From NCBI RefSeq assembly GCF_963576675.1, contig NC_088917.1, forward strand, positions 14,102,001 to 14,166,000: DNA of 64,000 bases. Reading direction: 5' to 3'. The translations under genes were made by a program, and so were the position numbers. Numbering within the stretch: the first letter of the stretch is position 1; each line of letters opens with the position of its first letter. This document shows, piece by piece, positions 63,807-64,000 of the stretch. The notes under the pieces were generated by a model. The model had not been told where the DNA came from. It saw only the letters and a program-made list of their open reading frames with translations, and did not search any database. The stretch comes from Euphorbia lathyris. Its lineage: Eukaryota > Streptophyta > Magnoliopsida > Malpighiales > Euphorbiaceae.

Positions 63807-64000
63807 TGATGATCCGCGAAGCCAAAACGGGTCGAATCATAAACACGGGCCCAATCTACACTTAGACCCATGGTCCAAGATCAAACGGGCTCCGAATAAA
63901 GGAAGCGGGTAAAGCGAATAACCGCCCCGACATCCTAAACGGAGCATTAAAACTCCCACTCAAACACGTTTATTGCCACGTAAGGGACGTGGCCTAGAAG
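63807..64000 (+). repeat. Start of a second Tat-type Gypsy LTR
   Basis: TGATGATCCGCGAAGCCAAA and later CCGAATAAAGGAAGCGGGT, CCTAAACGGAGCATTAA and ACTCCCACTCA match the LTR of the element at 15568-25454 read on its own strand. The LTR runs off the window, so whether it is solo or part of a full element is unknown. Confidence 0.88.

Overview
This is nuclear DNA of a flowering plant, most likely a eudicot. The evidence is AT-rich non-coding sequence, plant Ty1/copia and Ty3/gypsy (Tat-type) retrotransposons, plant LINE remnants, many terminal-inverted-repeat (TIR) elements, a nuclear scrap of plastid 16S rDNA, and one plant-specific hybrid proline-rich protein gene. I do not assign a species. 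Only one ordinary host gene is supported: an intact, intronless HyPRP/8-cysteine-motif gene at 46044-46493 (+). Nearly everything else is transposon-derived, so the window is a transposon-dense gene island edge.

Layout. 1-2.7 kb: end of a TIR element at the left edge, a 515-bp TIR element (476-990) and an 882-bp hAT-type element (1438-2319). 2.67-7.9 kb: a nearly complete Copia retrotransposon (+) with two LTRs and target-site duplication (TSD) AATTT, disabled by stops and a frameshift. 8.4-12.4 kb: a solo LTR, a GC-palindrome-rich TIR element, and a 5'-truncated LINE (-). 12.8-15.57 kb: an AT-rich satellite array of about 129-bp monomers. 15.57-25.45 kb: a Tat-type Gypsy element (-) with a long gag-PR-RT-RNaseH-RNaseH frame, integrase in shifted frames, an intron-containing antisense reading frame and 83-bp tandem repeats. 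26-39.8 kb: a nest of TIR elements, a 293-bp SMART, solo LTRs, a TRIM carrying a hAT-type MITE, and an inverted repeat around plastid-like DNA. 41-45.3 kb: a truncated Copia (-) interrupted by two solo LTRs.

45.3-64 kb: two more solo LTRs flank the HyPRP gene (one upstream, one 330 bp downstream, and a third directly after). A 3.1-kb Emigrant/Lemi1-like pogo element (48299-51397) holds a transposase remnant and a nested 2-kb long-TIR element. A LINE RNase H remnant, several small MITEs, a decayed Copia (58.5-61.9 kb), a CACTA end, a Harbinger-type MITE and the first 194 bp of a second Tat-type LTR (63807 to the edge) complete the window.

The genes do not form a host pathway. The coherent story is insertion history: exact TSDs let the order of nesting be read directly (solo LTR in foldback element, MITE in MITE, hAT in TRIM, solo LTRs in Copia, long-TIR element in pogo element). 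All protein family calls come from motifs visible in the translations. No database search was possible.
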